Position numbers and translations under genes: made by a program. The notes under the pieces are model-generated. The model saw only the letters and a program-made list of their open reading frames with translations, did no database searches and was not told the origin of the DNA. DNA of 64,000 nucleotides from Paenibacillus durus (GTDB lineage Bacteria; Bacillota; Bacilli; Paenibacillales; Paenibacillaceae). The stretch covers positions 4,154,001 through 4,218,000 of the forward strand of contig NZ_CP009288.1 in the NCBI RefSeq assembly GCF_000756615.1. Direction: 5' to 3'. Positions 1 through 8,715 of the stretch are shown piece after piece; the stretch's first letter is position 1; each line of letters begins with the position of its first letter.

Positions 1-52
1 AAGGTCCACCTTGTCCGGGCGTTATTCATTTCATGACAGGAGGTGAATACTT

Positions 53-205
53 ATGGCAAAAGATGTGCTTTGCGAAGTGAACACCTGTACTTATTGGGCG
101 AATGAAAACAAGTGCAACGCTGAGTCGATCTTCATTGCTTTCAACAACGTGCAACAAGCTTCCCGCTCCGAAGAAACAGATTGTGACACGTTTAAGAAGA
201 AATAA
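53..205 (+). CDS. DUF1540 small Cys-rich protein
   Basis: A 50-residue protein starting at ATG 53 behind AGGAGGTGAATACTT (SD at 38-43). Four cysteines follow the DUF1540 spacing: Cys-x5-Cys early (CEVNTCTYW), a later Cys (NKCNAES) and one near the C terminus, with a Lys-rich tail. The family is common in spore-forming Firmicutes; the cysteine pattern suggests metal binding but no function is established. It stands alone and shares a bidirectional terminator with metE. No transmembrane segment or signal peptide is visible. The family call is by motif recognition. Confidence 0.8.
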   Translation: MAKDVLCEVNTCTYWANENKCNAESIFIAFNNVQQASRSEETDCDTFKKK

Positions 206-216
206 GGTATGTATAT

Positions 217-260
217 AAAAAGCAATAAACCGGGATCGGATTCCCGGTTTATTGCTTTTT
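217..260. terminator. bidirectional intrinsic terminator
   Basis: Long perfect hairpin: AAAAAGCAATAAACCGGGA pairs with TCCCGGTTTATTGCTTTTT around a short loop. It has A/T tracts on both sides, so it can end both the DUF1540 transcript and the convergent metE transcript. Confidence 0.9.
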
Positions 261-279
261 AAAGTCGATCTTTCGCAAG

Positions 280-2580
280 TTACGGCTGAATAGCCCGCGC
301 TTTCTTTCTTGCATCCTCAGCGGCCGCCACCATATTTCGCAATGATGCCTCCGTCTCGCTCCAGCCCCGCGTCTTCAGTCCGCAGTCCGGATTGATCCAG
401 AACTGCTCCGGGTGCAGCACCCGCAGCGCACGGTCGATGCCGGTCTCCATTTCTTCGACCGACGGAACCCGCGGACTATGAATGTCGTATACTCCAAGGC
501 CGATCCCCTTGTCATATTCCATTTTCTCAAAGCTTGCAATCAGCTCACCATGGCTGCGCGATGTCTCAATGGAAATAACATCCGCATCCATATCGGAAAT
601 GGAGTCGATCATATCACCAAATTCGCAATAGCACATATGGGTATGAATTTGCGTCGTATCGCGGACGAGATTCGTTGAGATTCTGAAAGATTTTACGGCC
701 CAGTCCAGATAATGCCTGCGGTCCTTCTCCTTGAGCGGAAGTCCTTCACGCACCGCCGGCTCGTCCACCTGAATCATTTCCACTCCAGCGCTTTCGAGTG
801 CCAGCACCTCCTGCCGCAGCGCGAGCGCAATCTGGTTCGCTAGCCGCTCCCGGCTTAAATCGTCACGCACGAAGGACCAGTTCAGAATCGTGACCGGCCC
901 GGTCAGCATGCCCTTTACCGGCAGCTTCGTCAAAGACTGCGCATAGACGCTTTCCTTGACAGTCATCGGTTCGGTGAACGCGACATCGGCGTATATGACC
1001 GGCGGCTTAACGCACCGGGAACCGTAGGATTGCACCCAGCCGTTCTGGGTGAACAGAAATCCATCCAGCTTCTCCCCGAAGAACTCCACCATATCTGTTC
1101 GTTCAAACTCGCCATGCACCAGAACATCCAGACCGATGTTCTCCTGAAGTGCGATGGAGTCCGCAATTTGCCGGCGGATAAAGCCGTCATAGACTTCCTC
1201 GCTCAGCTCGCCCTTGCGCCATTTCAGCCGCGCCTGCCGGACCTCCGGCGTCTGCGGAAAGCTGCCGATGGTCGTTGTCGGCAGCAGCGGCAGCCGCCAC
1301 TTGTCCTGCTGGCGCTTTGCCCGCTCGGCATAGGCCGGGCTTCGCCGGTCGGGCAGCTCGGCCAGGCCGCGTTCAAGCTCCGCCACGTCCGCGCGGCTGC
1401 GCTCGGGCAGCTTGCGGAAGGCGGCCAGCGCAGCCTGCGTCTCGGCTAACGAAGCCCCGGCGGCGTCACGGCCCTCAAGCAGCGCCCGTTTCAGCAGCGC
1501 AAGCTCCGCCAGCTTCTCATCGGCGAAGGCCAGCGCGCTGCGCACCTCCGGCTTCAGCTTCTCCTCGCTGCGCACTGTCACAGGCACGTGCAGCAGGCTG
1601 CTGGACGGCTGCAAAATCAATTTGCCCTCCGGGACAAGGGCAGTCAAGCGCTGAGCCAGCGCCAGCTTATCATCCGGGTCGCAGCGCCAAATCCCGCGCC
1701 CGTCGATCACTCCGGCTCCAAGCGTCTTATCCTTCGGCCAGCCCAAGCGCTCGATCGCTTCCAGATTAGCCCCGCTGTCGTGTACAAAATCGAGTCCGAT
1801 CCCCTGCACCGGCAGCTTCAGCAGGGCTTCAAGCGGTTCGGCGGACTCGAAGTAAGTCTGCAGCATAATGGAGAGTCCCGGAACAGCGGAATGAAGCTCG
1901 CCATAAATTTCGCTTAGAAGCTTAATATCCTCTTCCCGAAGTCCGGTCACTACCGCAGGTTCGTCTATTTGAACCCAGGCCGCCCCCTCTCGCTCCAGTT
2001 CCTGCAGCAGCTGCACATAGACCGGCAGAAAGCGCTGCGCCACACTGCGGATTTCCGAAGGGGCAAAGCCCTTGGACAGCTTCAGGAACGTATAGAGTCC
2101 AATGACCACGGGCTTGCCGTCAATGCCCGCCTGCGATTTGGCGAACCGGTATGCGGCAAGCGGTTTGTTCTCCGTCAGAACAGGCTTAAGATCCCCGATC
2201 TCCGGCACGATGTAATGGTAATTCGTATTGAACCATTTCGTCATTTCGCATGCCGCCGCCCGGGAATTACCTCGGGCCATGGCAAAATATAAATCCAGTC
2301 CGGCAGGTCTATCTTCATACCGGTACCTGGGCGGCACAATGCCGAACATGACTGCCGTATCCAGCACATGATCGTAATAGGTGAAATCTCCGACAGGAAT
2401 CAGATCGATACCCGCCTCCTGCTGCTTGCGCAGATTACCCAGCTGCATGCGGTCCATTTCCGCCCGCAGCTGTTCCTCCTGGGTTCGTCCCGCCCAGTAA
2501 CCCTCCAGCGCTTTTTTCCATTCCCGGTTCGCGCCGATTCTTGGATATCCGAGATTGCTTGTTTTTACTTGCGTTGTCAT
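280..2580 (-). CDS. metE: cobalamin-independent methionine synthase
   Basis: MetE transfers the methyl group of 5-methyltetrahydropteroyltri-glutamate to homocysteine, the last step of methionine synthesis, without B12. About 766 residues, normal for the family. The N-terminal half opens with NLGYPRIGANREWKKALE. The C-terminal catalytic barrel carries TTTIGSFPQT, the zinc-ligand region HTHMCYCEF and INPDCGLKTR. Two ATGs are possible; the one at 2580 sits 9 nt from AGGAGG (2590-2595), the one at 2586 only 3 nt, so 2580 is preferred. A cobalamin riboswitch and terminator lie upstream, so the gene should be off when B12 is abundant. Confidence 0.97.
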   Translation of the reverse strand: MTTQVKTSNLGYPRIGANREWKKALEGYWAGRTQEEQLRAEMDRMQLGNLRKQQEAGIDLIPVGDFTYYDHVLDTAVMFGIVPPRYRYEDRPAGLDLYFAMARGNSRAAACEMTKWFNTNYHYIVPEIGDLKPVLTENKPLAAYRFAKSQAGIDGKPVVIGLYTFLKLSKGFAPSEIRSVAQRFLPVYVQLLQELEREGAAWVQIDEPAVVTGLREEDIKLLSEIYGELHSAVPGLSIMLQTYFESAEPLEALLKLPVQGIGLDFVHDSGANLEAIERLGWPKDKTLGAGVIDGRGIWRCDPDDKLALAQRLTALVPEGKLILQPSSSLLHVPVTVRSEEKLKPEVRSALAFADEKLAELALLKRALLEGRDAAGASLAETQAALAAFRKLPERSRADVAELERGLAELPDRRSPAYAERAKRQQDKWRLPLLPTTTIGSFPQTPEVRQARLKWRKGELSEEVYDGFIRRQIADSIALQENIGLDVLVHGEFERTDMVEFFGEKLDGFLFTQNGWVQSYGSRCVKPPVIYADVAFTEPMTVKESVYAQSLTKLPVKGMLTGPVTILNWSFVRDDLSRERLANQIALALRQEVLALESAGVEMIQVDEPAVREGLPLKEKDRRHYLDWAVKSFRISTNLVRDTTQIHTHMCYCEFGDMIDSISDMDADVISIETSRSHGELIASFEKMEYDKGIGLGVYDIHSPRVPSVEEMETGIDRALRVLHPEQFWINPDCGLKTRGWSETEASLRNMVAAAEDARKKARAIQP

Positions 2581-2708
2581 TTCCATGTTCCTCCTATTCG
2601 ACTTATCCTGCCGTGGTCTTCCAAAAAAACATCAAACTACGTTGTTTGAGGAAGTGACATCTTATCCGCCTCGGAAGGCCCGCTTCCTATTTCACATAAA
2701 CGATCCAA

Positions 2709-2752
2709 CAAAAAGGCGTCCTTCCTTAAAAGCCCAAGAGGAAAGACGCCTA
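2709..2752 (-). terminator. riboswitch expression-platform terminator
   Basis: On the minus strand AGGCGTCTTTCC pairs with GGAAGGACGCCT, followed by TTTTTGTT. It lies between the cobalamin aptamer and metE, where a ligand-controlled terminator is expected. Confidence 0.85.
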
Positions 2753-2813
2753 CGTTAATATCACGTTTGCGATCTAACACCTCCCTATCTCCCGTAGGTA
2801 CTGCAGTGCGTTG

Positions 2814-2996
2814 AAACAGGCAGGTCTCCTGGCTGCGGCGTCATCGTCCGTAAGCGGCCTTCCCGTCAGCGCGGGCTGACAGTGGCATAAAGGGCTGAAA
2901 GACTCTTCCGTTACAGTGGCGGGACCGCGTCGGCTTTGCACCGAGCTTCCCTATTAAGCTCCGGAATTCTCTATTCCGGCAAGCACCTGTTTCCGT
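2814..2996 (-). promoter_or_regulatory. cobalamin (B12) riboswitch
   Basis: Read on the minus strand the element contains the conserved aptamer landmarks in order: the 5' stem near AACAGGTGCTT, GGGAAGCTCGGTGCAAAGCC, GCGGTCCCGCCACTGTAA, a second GCCACTGT and the 3' B12 box AGCCAGGAGACCTGCC (2819-2834). It precedes a terminator and metE. Known role in this position: adenosylcobalamin binding switches off the B12-independent enzyme. This implies that the genome also has a B12-dependent methionine synthase, not seen here. Confidence 0.95.
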
Positions 2997-3108
2997 TATT
3001 TAGTGAATGGTTTGAGTGGTTGATGAGTACAACATTTATGTTACGGCAAGACCCTGCGGCTCGCAATAGGAGATAGGGGTTCTGGTTATATCGATACCTG
3101 ATAACCGG

Positions 3109-3969
3109 TTAAAAGAAAATAATATAGACCACGGTGGCCAGCACAATGCGGTAGATGGCGAACGGCAGCAGCTTGATCCGGTTGATCAGCTTCAGAAAGA
3201 ACCGCATCGACAGCAGCGCGAACACGAAGGCGCTGATAAATCCGGCGATAAAGAACGGCAGTGCATCGAGCGTAAAATACTGCCAGTTCTTGTAAAGCGA
3301 GATCAGGCTTGCGCCGGCCATGATCGGAACGGCCATAATAAAGGTGAAATCGGCGGCGGCCCGGTGGCTCAGGCCAAGCAGGACGCCTCCCGAAATCGTC
3401 GAGCCGGAGCGGGAGAAGCCGGGCCAGAGCGAGACACACTGGATTAACCCCACCGCAAGCGCTTGCCTGTATGTAATCTGGTCAACACTCTGCTTCCTGG
3501 CGCGCTTCGGAGCAAATAAATCCGCGCAAATCATAAATAGGGCGCCAATTACCAGACCGATCAGCACGGTTGATGTCGAGAACAAATATTCATCAATATA
3601 ATCTTCGAATAACATTCCTAGCAGACCGGCAGGAATGAGACCTACAATAACCTGTCCAAGCTTCAGACGGCCCCCGGTCTGTACCTGCAGCTGGCCGTCC
3701 GGGACCGGTTCAAGCGATTCCTTGCTAAAGCGTTTCAGTCCGAGCAAATCAATAAAACGTTTCCTGAAAATGACGACAACCGCAAGGATTGAACCGAGCT
3801 GGGTCACGACTTTAAATGTATTAGCTGTGTATTTTCCGAGAAACTCCTGCGATTTCAACCATATATCATCGACAATAATCATATGTCCTGTAGAAGATAC
3901 CGGAGCGAATTCGGTCAGGCCTTCGACCAGACCAAGTACGATGGCTTTAATAATGGCTAGCAGATCCAA
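3109..3969 (-). CDS. uppP: undecaprenyl-diphosphatase UppP (BacA family)
   Basis: An integral membrane phosphatase that recycles undecaprenyl pyrophosphate to the monophosphate carrier lipid for wall synthesis; family members confer bacitracin tolerance. The diagnostic motif EGLTEFAPVSSTGH lies at residues 16-29 and PGFSRSGST further on, with several hydrophobic helices and a length of 286 residues, typical of the family. The start is TTG at 3969, 7 nt after GGAGG. It is monocistronic and transcribed away from the kinase gene. Confidence 0.95.
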   Translation of the reverse strand: MDLLAIIKAIVLGLVEGLTEFAPVSSTGHMIIVDDIWLKSQEFLGKYTANTFKVVTQLGSILAVVVIFRKRFIDLLGLKRFSKESLEPVPDGQLQVQTGGRLKLGQVIVGLIPAGLLGMLFEDYIDEYLFSTSTVLIGLVIGALFMICADLFAPKRARKQSVDQITYRQALAVGLIQCVSLWPGFSRSGSTISGGVLLGLSHRAAADFTFIMAVPIMAGASLISLYKNWQYFTLDALPFFIAGFISAFVFALLSMRFFLKLINRIKLLPFAIYRIVLATVVYIIFF

Positions 3970-4187
3970 GCTTACGCCTCCTCAATGATTAGATTTCAAT
4001 ATTTTTTCTTTATACTGTAGCTTAAACACTGGATGTAATTTCTGAAACTTGCAGCCCCACTTTTCAGGTAAGAAACTCTAACCGCATCTCTTGTCATCTG
4101 ACTTCCAGACTTGCGAATGCCCTAGGTAAATATGCAATAATGAAGGAATAGATTACACATGACGGAATACTGTTGGGAGGATGTCCA

Positions 4188-5027
4188 TTGCTTGCACGCA
4201 TGCGCGCATTCATATCCGCCTGGAGGGATTACCCCAGGGAGAAAGGAGAGCTGATTGGGCAGCGTTACGAGGTGCTCTCCCGGATCGGCATGGGAAGCTA
4301 CGGACTGGCTTACCGCTGCCTGGATAAGCGGGAGAGACGCCAGGTGGCCGTCAAACAGGCCAAACCGAGCAAACAGGATGCTGGGAAGCAGATGCTGAAG
4401 CGGGAACGGGATATCCTTAAGCAGCTGGATCATCCCTATATCCCGGCCTGCAGAGATTATTTTGAGGAGAACGGCTCTGCTTGGCTGGTTACCGATTATA
4501 TTGAGGGTTATACATTGGAGCAGCTAATTTTCGAGCGGGGATTCATTTTCGGGGAAAAAGACACGCTCCGCTTCGTCTTGAGCTTGATGGAACGGGTGAA
4601 CCATGTGCATGAACGCGGCTTCGTGCACCTTGATCTGCGCATTCCCAACATCATTCTCCGGGGGGATGATATCTACTTAATCGATTTTGGTCTGGCCCGC
4701 CGGATCGGGGACGATCCCCCTTGTAATAACGGCGAAGCGGAGCGGGATAAGGACGGACTGCCAAAGCGCATGCCCGCGTCCAAACAATCGGATTTGCACG
4801 ATATCGGACATCTTATGCTTTATATGCTGTATTCAGGGTATACTCCCGCGCCGGGCGGCGCCGAGCGAAGCTGGTCCGAAGAGCTGGAGCTTACGGCGGG
4901 AGTGCGGCACATACTGCTGAGACTGCTTGACGAGGAATCGAATCCATACACGGAAACGCAGGAGTTCATTCGGGATGCCCAGCAGGCATTATCCGATTTG
5001 GACTCCTTAGCCGATCTCAATGAATAA
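4188..5027 (+). CDS. Hanks-type serine/threonine protein kinase, soluble
   Basis: About 279 residues, essentially one kinase domain. It has the glycine loop GMGSYGLAY (about 35-43), the ATP-binding lysine in VAVKQ (K56), the catalytic loop HLDLRIPN (D149, N154) and DFGLA (D166). The usual HRD arginine is Leu, and the Lys of the DLKPxN pattern is Arg, so it resembles the small YrzF/YbdM-type kinases rather than PrkC. No PASTA or transmembrane segment follows. TTG at 4188 is preferred: it lies 7 nt from GGGAGG, whereas an upstream in-frame TTG at 4173 overlaps the ribosome site. Substrate unknown. Confidence 0.85.
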   Translation: MLARMRAFISAWRDYPREKGELIGQRYEVLSRIGMGSYGLAYRCLDKRERRQVAVKQAKPSKQDAGKQMLKRERDILKQLDHPYIPACRDYFEENGSAWLVTDYIEGYTLEQLIFERGFIFGEKDTLRFVLSLMERVNHVHERGFVHLDLRIPNIILRGDDIYLIDFGLARRIGDDPPCNNGEAERDKDGLPKRMPASKQSDLHDIGHLMLYMLYSGYTPAPGGAERSWSEELELTAGVRHILLRLLDEESNPYTETQEFIRDAQQALSDLDSLADLNE

Positions 5028-5028
5028 C

Positions 5029-5075
5029 AAGAAACGGACGCCTCCCTAAAATAGGTTAGCATCCGTTTCTTATTT
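5029..5075 (+). terminator. intrinsic terminator after the kinase gene
   Basis: AAGAAACGGA pairs with TCCGTTTCTT, followed by ATTTACT. The arms resemble the first hairpin of the dispersed repeat at 7225 and 35546. Confidence 0.75.
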
Positions 5076-5096
5076 ACTGCATTTAGAAGCGAATAT

Positions 5097-5282
5097 TCAG
5101 CTTGAACTTCCATATCTGTTCTTGTAATAGCCGTGGCCGCGTCCGCTCCCGTAACCGGGTCTGCTGCTGGACGAATTTCTGTAATGCATTGGTCTCCGGT
5201 AATTTCCGGAAGAACCTCCGTGTCTTTCGTGTTTCGAGTGTCCGACGGAGTGAATGAGTTTGTCGATAAGCCTCCTGAGCAT
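5097..5282 (-). CDS. small basic Gly/Ser/Tyr/His-rich protein
   Basis: 61 residues from ATG 5282, which is 7 nt downstream of AGGAGG. After a short amphipathic start (MLRRLIDKLIHSVGHSKH) the protein is low-complexity, with repeated Gly-Ser-Tyr-Arg-His (SSSSRPGYGSGRGHGYYKN). Composition resembles small coat- or surface-associated basic proteins of spore formers, but that is only an analogy; no family was recognised. Longer upstream in-frame starts exist but lack a ribosome site. Confidence 0.6.
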   Translation of the reverse strand: MLRRLIDKLIHSVGHSKHERHGGSSGNYRRPMHYRNSSSSRPGYGSGRGHGYYKNRYGSSS

Positions 5283-5388
5283 GCTGTTTCCTCCTTTTAT
5301 TCGGATACTGTATAGTTTTAGGATTTGCATCCTTACTCCTTCTATACGTAGAAAAAGCCAGCCGGTTTCGGCTGACCCCAAATAATTA

Positions 5389-6072
5389 TTATAATTTTCC
5401 TGCGGCGGTTGCTTCTTTACGGCCCACAAGCGCAGGCTGAACCTGCAGCTTTTTCTTTGTCCGTTTCGGCTTGCCAAGCGAGGTTATAAACGTGATAACC
5501 TGGCCGGCCACGATCACCGCCATCGCCGTATACATCGTTTCTCTGAGCGGCATATAGAAGAGTGACAGCAGCAGCACGACAATGTCCATTATAATGAACA
5601 CGGTGCCGACCTTAATCCCCTTCCACTCGCTGATCAAGAGAGACAGGATGTCATCACCGCCGCTAGCGCCTCCGCATCGCAGCACCAGTCCCGCGCCAAG
5701 ACCCGTCAGCAGTCCGGACAGCAGCGCCGCCAGCGCCAGGTTGCCATGGAAATTAAGCACTAGTCCGGAATAGCGCTCCATCAGTCCGTAGAACACGGTA
5801 AACGACCCTATGGAAATAAATGTATTGCAGACAAATCTCTTTCCTTTGAGTACCAAGGCTGCCAGCAGAACCGGAAGATCAAGCAGCAGCACGGTGAGCG
5901 ATGGCGACAGTCCCAGAACGTACTTGCCGAGCAGCGACAGCCCAACGAACCCGCCCTCGGTCAAATGGTTCTGATAATTGATGTGATAGTAAGTAAAACT
6001 AAGCAACAACGTTCCGATCAAATTAATCGTCAATTGTAGCGGCAGACGAACACCGCTGTTATGGTTCCTCAT
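5389..6072 (-). CDS. YitT-family membrane protein
   Basis: 227 residues with five or six hydrophobic segments in the first 190 residues and a basic tail (PKRTKKK). The segment LRCGGASGGDDILSLL is the characteristic YitT/DUF161 signature, and the spacing of helices also fits. Most relatives are near 280 residues and carry a C-terminal DUF2179 domain, which is missing here. Function in the family is unknown. Its 320-nt leader contains an 18-codon ORF flanked by inverted repeats (separate entry), so its expression may be attenuated. Confidence 0.82.
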   Translation of the reverse strand: MRNHNSGVRLPLQLTINLIGTLLLSFTYYHINYQNHLTEGGFVGLSLLGKYVLGLSPSLTVLLLDLPVLLAALVLKGKRFVCNTFISIGSFTVFYGLMERYSGLVLNFHGNLALAALLSGLLTGLGAGLVLRCGGASGGDDILSLLISEWKGIKVGTVFIIMDIVVLLLSLFYMPLRETMYTAMAVIVAGQVITFITSLGKPKRTKKKLQVQPALVGRKEATAAGKL

Positions 6073-6099
6073 ACAGGCTCCCCTTATCGTAAATGGCGG

Positions 6100-6156
6100 C
6101 TAGACGTCCCACCAACCTCTACGACGGGGTGAATCGGTTGTCTTTCTCCTTCGCAT
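6100..6156 (-). CDS. possible 18-codon leader peptide upstream of the YitT gene
   Basis: The minus strand encodes MRRRKTTDSPRRRGWWDV and then TAG, starting 8 nt after GGAAGG. The 9-bp arms TCGTAGAGG (6172-6180) and CCTCTACGA (6116-6124) can pair across it, placing the ribosome site inside the hairpin. GGCGGCTAG also occurs twice as a direct repeat (6095-6103, 6179-6187). The Arg-rich start and paired Trp look like a ribosome-sensing leader controlling the YitT gene 28 nt downstream. Translation is not proven. Confidence 0.45.
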   Translation of the reverse strand: MRRRKTTDSPRRRGWWDV

Positions 6157-6393
6157 ACCTATTCCCTTCCTTCGTAGAGGCGGCTAGCGTCAACTGACTG
6201 TTCACACACCTTCTACAAGGAAGCTAAGTATAAGATAGATCATAACGTTTCCAAATCGTCCTTTGGGGAATCGTCCTTCGGGGACACATGGTATCCTGAT
6301 CCTTTCGATTTTGTTTTGAATTCTGACCCCATTATACCACAGAAAAGGCTATTTCCCAACAAGTAGACAAGTTCTTCCAGAAAAAGTACAAGC

Positions 6394-6888
6394 TCAGCCG
6401 CGCAGCAGCCTGTTCACCGTCTCCCTGCGGACGCCGATCAGCTGTCCGATCTCTTCCTGAGTCAGCAGTTCGGTTAATGGGACCCCGTGCGAATAATCGC
6501 GCAGCCATTTTATTAGCAGCTCCAGCCTTTCGGCAGGCGACCCGATCGTAAGATGATCCAGCCGGGTCTGCATGAATCTTACCTTTTCCTGCAGCAGAAG
6601 GGCAACCTCCATTGCTTTACCCGGCTCCTCGCGAAGCTGGCGGTACCATTCCGAGGCCGGGATGGGCTGGGCTTCGCTGCTCATGAGCGCAGTGGCCGTC
6701 CCGTGAGCTTCTTTAGGCGAGATGAGCGAATGGTGAGGCACCGTCTCCCCGGGATAAAGAATGTTGAACAGCACGATATTCCCATTCTCATGCAGTCTTG
6801 TCACCTTGAATAGACCGCTCTTGATATGGTACAACGTATCACAGCTATCGCCCTGCCTAAATAAAATCTCCCCTTTATGCAGTATCAT
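6394..6888 (-). CDS. Crp/Fnr-family transcription regulator
   Basis: 164 residues. The N-terminal part is a cyclic-nucleotide-type beta barrel (GEILFRQGDSCDTLYHIKSG) and the C-terminal part a Crp helix-turn-helix (LLTQEEIGQLIGVRRETVNRLLR). It is about 50-60 residues shorter than typical Crp/Fnr proteins, mainly because it begins directly at the barrel. No Cys cluster for an Fnr-type Fe-S centre is seen, so the signal is unknown. The ATG at 6888 lies 9 nt from AAGGAG. Confidence 0.85.
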   Translation of the reverse strand: MILHKGEILFRQGDSCDTLYHIKSGLFKVTRLHENGNIVLFNILYPGETVPHHSLISPKEAHGTATALMSSEAQPIPASEWYRQLREEPGKAMEVALLLQEKVRFMQTRLDHLTIGSPAERLELLIKWLRDYSHGVPLTELLTQEEIGQLIGVRRETVNRLLRG

Positions 6889-7052
6889 CCCTTAATTCTC
6901 CTTTAGCCAGTGATTGTCCGATTAATCCAGTATAATCAATATGCCCCTTCCTGCTCAAGAAGCCTTGGAAAATACATCCTTCCCGCCTATTCCGTCTTTA
7001 CTCTTCGCAGCATACCTTGTAGCATACGACCAGATGAAGCGGGTGAGAGAAG

Positions 7053-7223
7053 ATGGCAAATAAGAAAAACATCCAACGCATCCCACAGGAAGAGGAAATG
7101 TCCGCAGAAGATTACGCCATCATCGCTGCGGCGCTGAGCGCTTTAGGCGATTTCTTCTTTTTCTTGTCCCTTGTAAAAGCAAAGGAAACGACTCAGGCAG
7201 AACCTAACAAAAAATTAAGATAA
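7053..7223 (+). CDS. small protein with one hydrophobic helix
   Basis: 56 residues starting at ATG 7053 after GGTGAGAG. A charged N terminus (MANKKNIQRIPQEEEMS) precedes a hydrophobic stretch (IIAAALSALGDFFFFLSLV) and a basic end. It could be a single-pass membrane peptide. No family was recognised. The stop is followed by a dispersed repeat and then a terminator. Confidence 0.5.
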   Translation: MANKKNIQRIPQEEEMSAEDYAIIAAALSALGDFFFFLSLVKAKETTQAEPNKKLR

Positions 7224-7224
7224 T

Positions 7225-7360
7225 AAGAAGAAACGCCTGACGGAGTCTTTTTAAGAAGCAGGTACGTTTCTCGTAAAAATATAAGGCCAAACGATAGGCG
7301 AGAAGCTTATAAAGTCTTATATTTCAAGAAGAAACGGCGGCGCCGCTCTCGCAGAAGTAC
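7225..7360. repeat. dispersed two-hairpin intergenic repeat, copy A
   Basis: AAGAAGAAACG ... CGTTTCTCGT and AATATAAGGCC ... CTTATATTT form two hairpins (7225-7324). A second, partial copy of the left end (AAGAAGAAACGGCGGCGCCG) begins at 7326. Nearly the same layout recurs at 35546-35646 and, truncated, at 34201-34270. Confidence 0.7.
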
Positions 7361-7369
7361 ATGAAAGCA

Positions 7370-7414
7370 AGGCTGTCTTTCGTTCCGATTAATTCGGGAA
7401 GACAGCCTGTTTGT
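7370..7414 (+). terminator. intrinsic terminator
   Basis: AGGCTGTCTT pairs with AAGACAGCCT, followed by GTTTGT. It would end the 7053-7223 transcript before the AI-2E transporter gene. Confidence 0.65.
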
Positions 7415-7547
7415 CATGTTCGCCATTCCTTGGCCTGAAATGAATCCGGCGGTTACAAACCTGGAATCGGGTTTAACTATTTAGTAGACTGCATATTAGT
7501 AGATCCATCATACATACTATTTGGGTCCATATTAGGAGGTGCGGCCA

Positions 7548-8627
7548 TTGCTGCTGCAGAACAAGTTTTTCCGTACCACGCTTGGAATCATATTTCTACT
7601 GCTTATCCTTTATCTCGGCTCCAAGGTTATCGTTCTATTCTCGCCTATCGGAACCATCATTAACCTGCTGCTTGTACCGATGATGCTCTCCGGATTCATG
7701 TATTATTTGCTCCGCCCGCTGGTCAATTATCTGGAAAAAAGAAAGCTCAAGCGCCCGATCGCCATTTTGCTCATCTATGCCGTATTTATTGCTCTGTTCG
7801 CTATTTTCTGGGTCGCCGTCTGGCCGACGCTGCAGGATCAAATCCAAAATTTTATCCGAAACGCGCCGTACCTTGTCCAGGATCTCCAGACCCAGCTTGA
7901 CCGTCTGCGCGAGAACCCGATGTTTGCGAGGTTATTTCACGGGGAATCGGATTTGACGGTCCGGCTAACCGAATACCTGCAAAACGCGGTAACCTGGGTA
8001 ACGAACTCCATCAGCAATCTGATAACGGTCATCTCCAACATTGTTGTCGTTGTGGCCACGCTGCCGATTATTTTGTACTATATGCTGAAAGACAGCCATA
8101 AGCTGCCCCGTATTCTGCTCGGACTGATTCCGCGAAAATACCGGAGTGAAGGGCAGGAAACGCTGGAGCAAGTCGATTCTGCGCTCAGCAGCTTCATCGT
8201 TACGCGGGTGATTCTGAATCTGATCCTGGGCCTCACCCTGTACATCGGTTTTCTTGTGATCGGTTTGCCATATGCCCTGCTGCTTGCCCTCGTGTCGGTG
8301 CCGTTGAACTTCATTCCCTATATCGGCGCTATTCTTGCTTCCATTCCCGTTGTAATCGTCAGTTTTATCGAATCTCCCATGACCGCCTTGTGGTCTCTGG
8401 TCATTATTGTCGCTGCACAGCAAATCCAGGATAACCTGCTTACTCCGATCATTTACGGCAAATCTCTGGATGTCCATCCGCTGACTACGGTAATCATTGT
8501 ACTTGTGGGCGGAGAATTCTACGGTATTATCGGTGTGCTGCTGGCACTGCCGGTCTATATGACCGTCAAAATTATTTTTCTTCGGGTATACGAAATTATC
8601 GTTGCAGAACGGATGAATGAAACTTAA
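7548..8627 (+). CDS. AI-2E family transporter (YubA/PerM-like)
   Basis: 359 residues with two N-terminal membrane helices, a central amphipathic region (about 100-155) and five or six C-terminal helices, the layout of PF01594. Typical signatures are NFIPYIGAILASIPV and the conserved region around QQIQDNLLTPIIYGKSLDVHP split across the last helices. Members export autoinducer-2 or other small solutes, or act in sodium/pH tolerance; the substrate here is not predictable. TTG 7548 lies 8 nt from AGGAGG, while the GTG at 7539 overlaps that site. Confidence 0.88.
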   Translation: MLLQNKFFRTTLGIIFLLLILYLGSKVIVLFSPIGTIINLLLVPMMLSGFMYYLLRPLVNYLEKRKLKRPIAILLIYAVFIALFAIFWVAVWPTLQDQIQNFIRNAPYLVQDLQTQLDRLRENPMFARLFHGESDLTVRLTEYLQNAVTWVTNSISNLITVISNIVVVVATLPIILYYMLKDSHKLPRILLGLIPRKYRSEGQETLEQVDSALSSFIVTRVILNLILGLTLYIGFLVIGLPYALLLALVSVPLNFIPYIGAILASIPVVIVSFIESPMTALWSLVIIVAAQQIQDNLLTPIIYGKSLDVHPLTTVIIVLVGGEFYGIIGVLLALPVYMTVKIIFLRVYEIIVAERMNET

Positions 8628-8648
8628 CTGAGGCCTGTCTATACCGTG

Positions 8649-8692
8649 TTAAAAAGAGCCCTGCCTGCATAATTTGCAGACAAGGCTCTTGA
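8649..8692 (-). terminator. terminator for the minus-strand ung region
   Basis: On the minus strand AAGAGCCTTGTCTGCA pairs with TGCAGGCAGGGCTCTT (one mismatch), followed by TTTAA. It also lies just behind the AI-2E gene and may act in both directions. Confidence 0.75.
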
Positions 8693-8715
8693 GGTTGCTG
8701 GCTTAAACTTGCGCT

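Noticed and set aside
1275..1769. 164-codon and overlapping frames opposite metE
   Set aside because: Ala/Arg/Pro-rich reverse frames with no ribosome site; metE is complete on the other strand.
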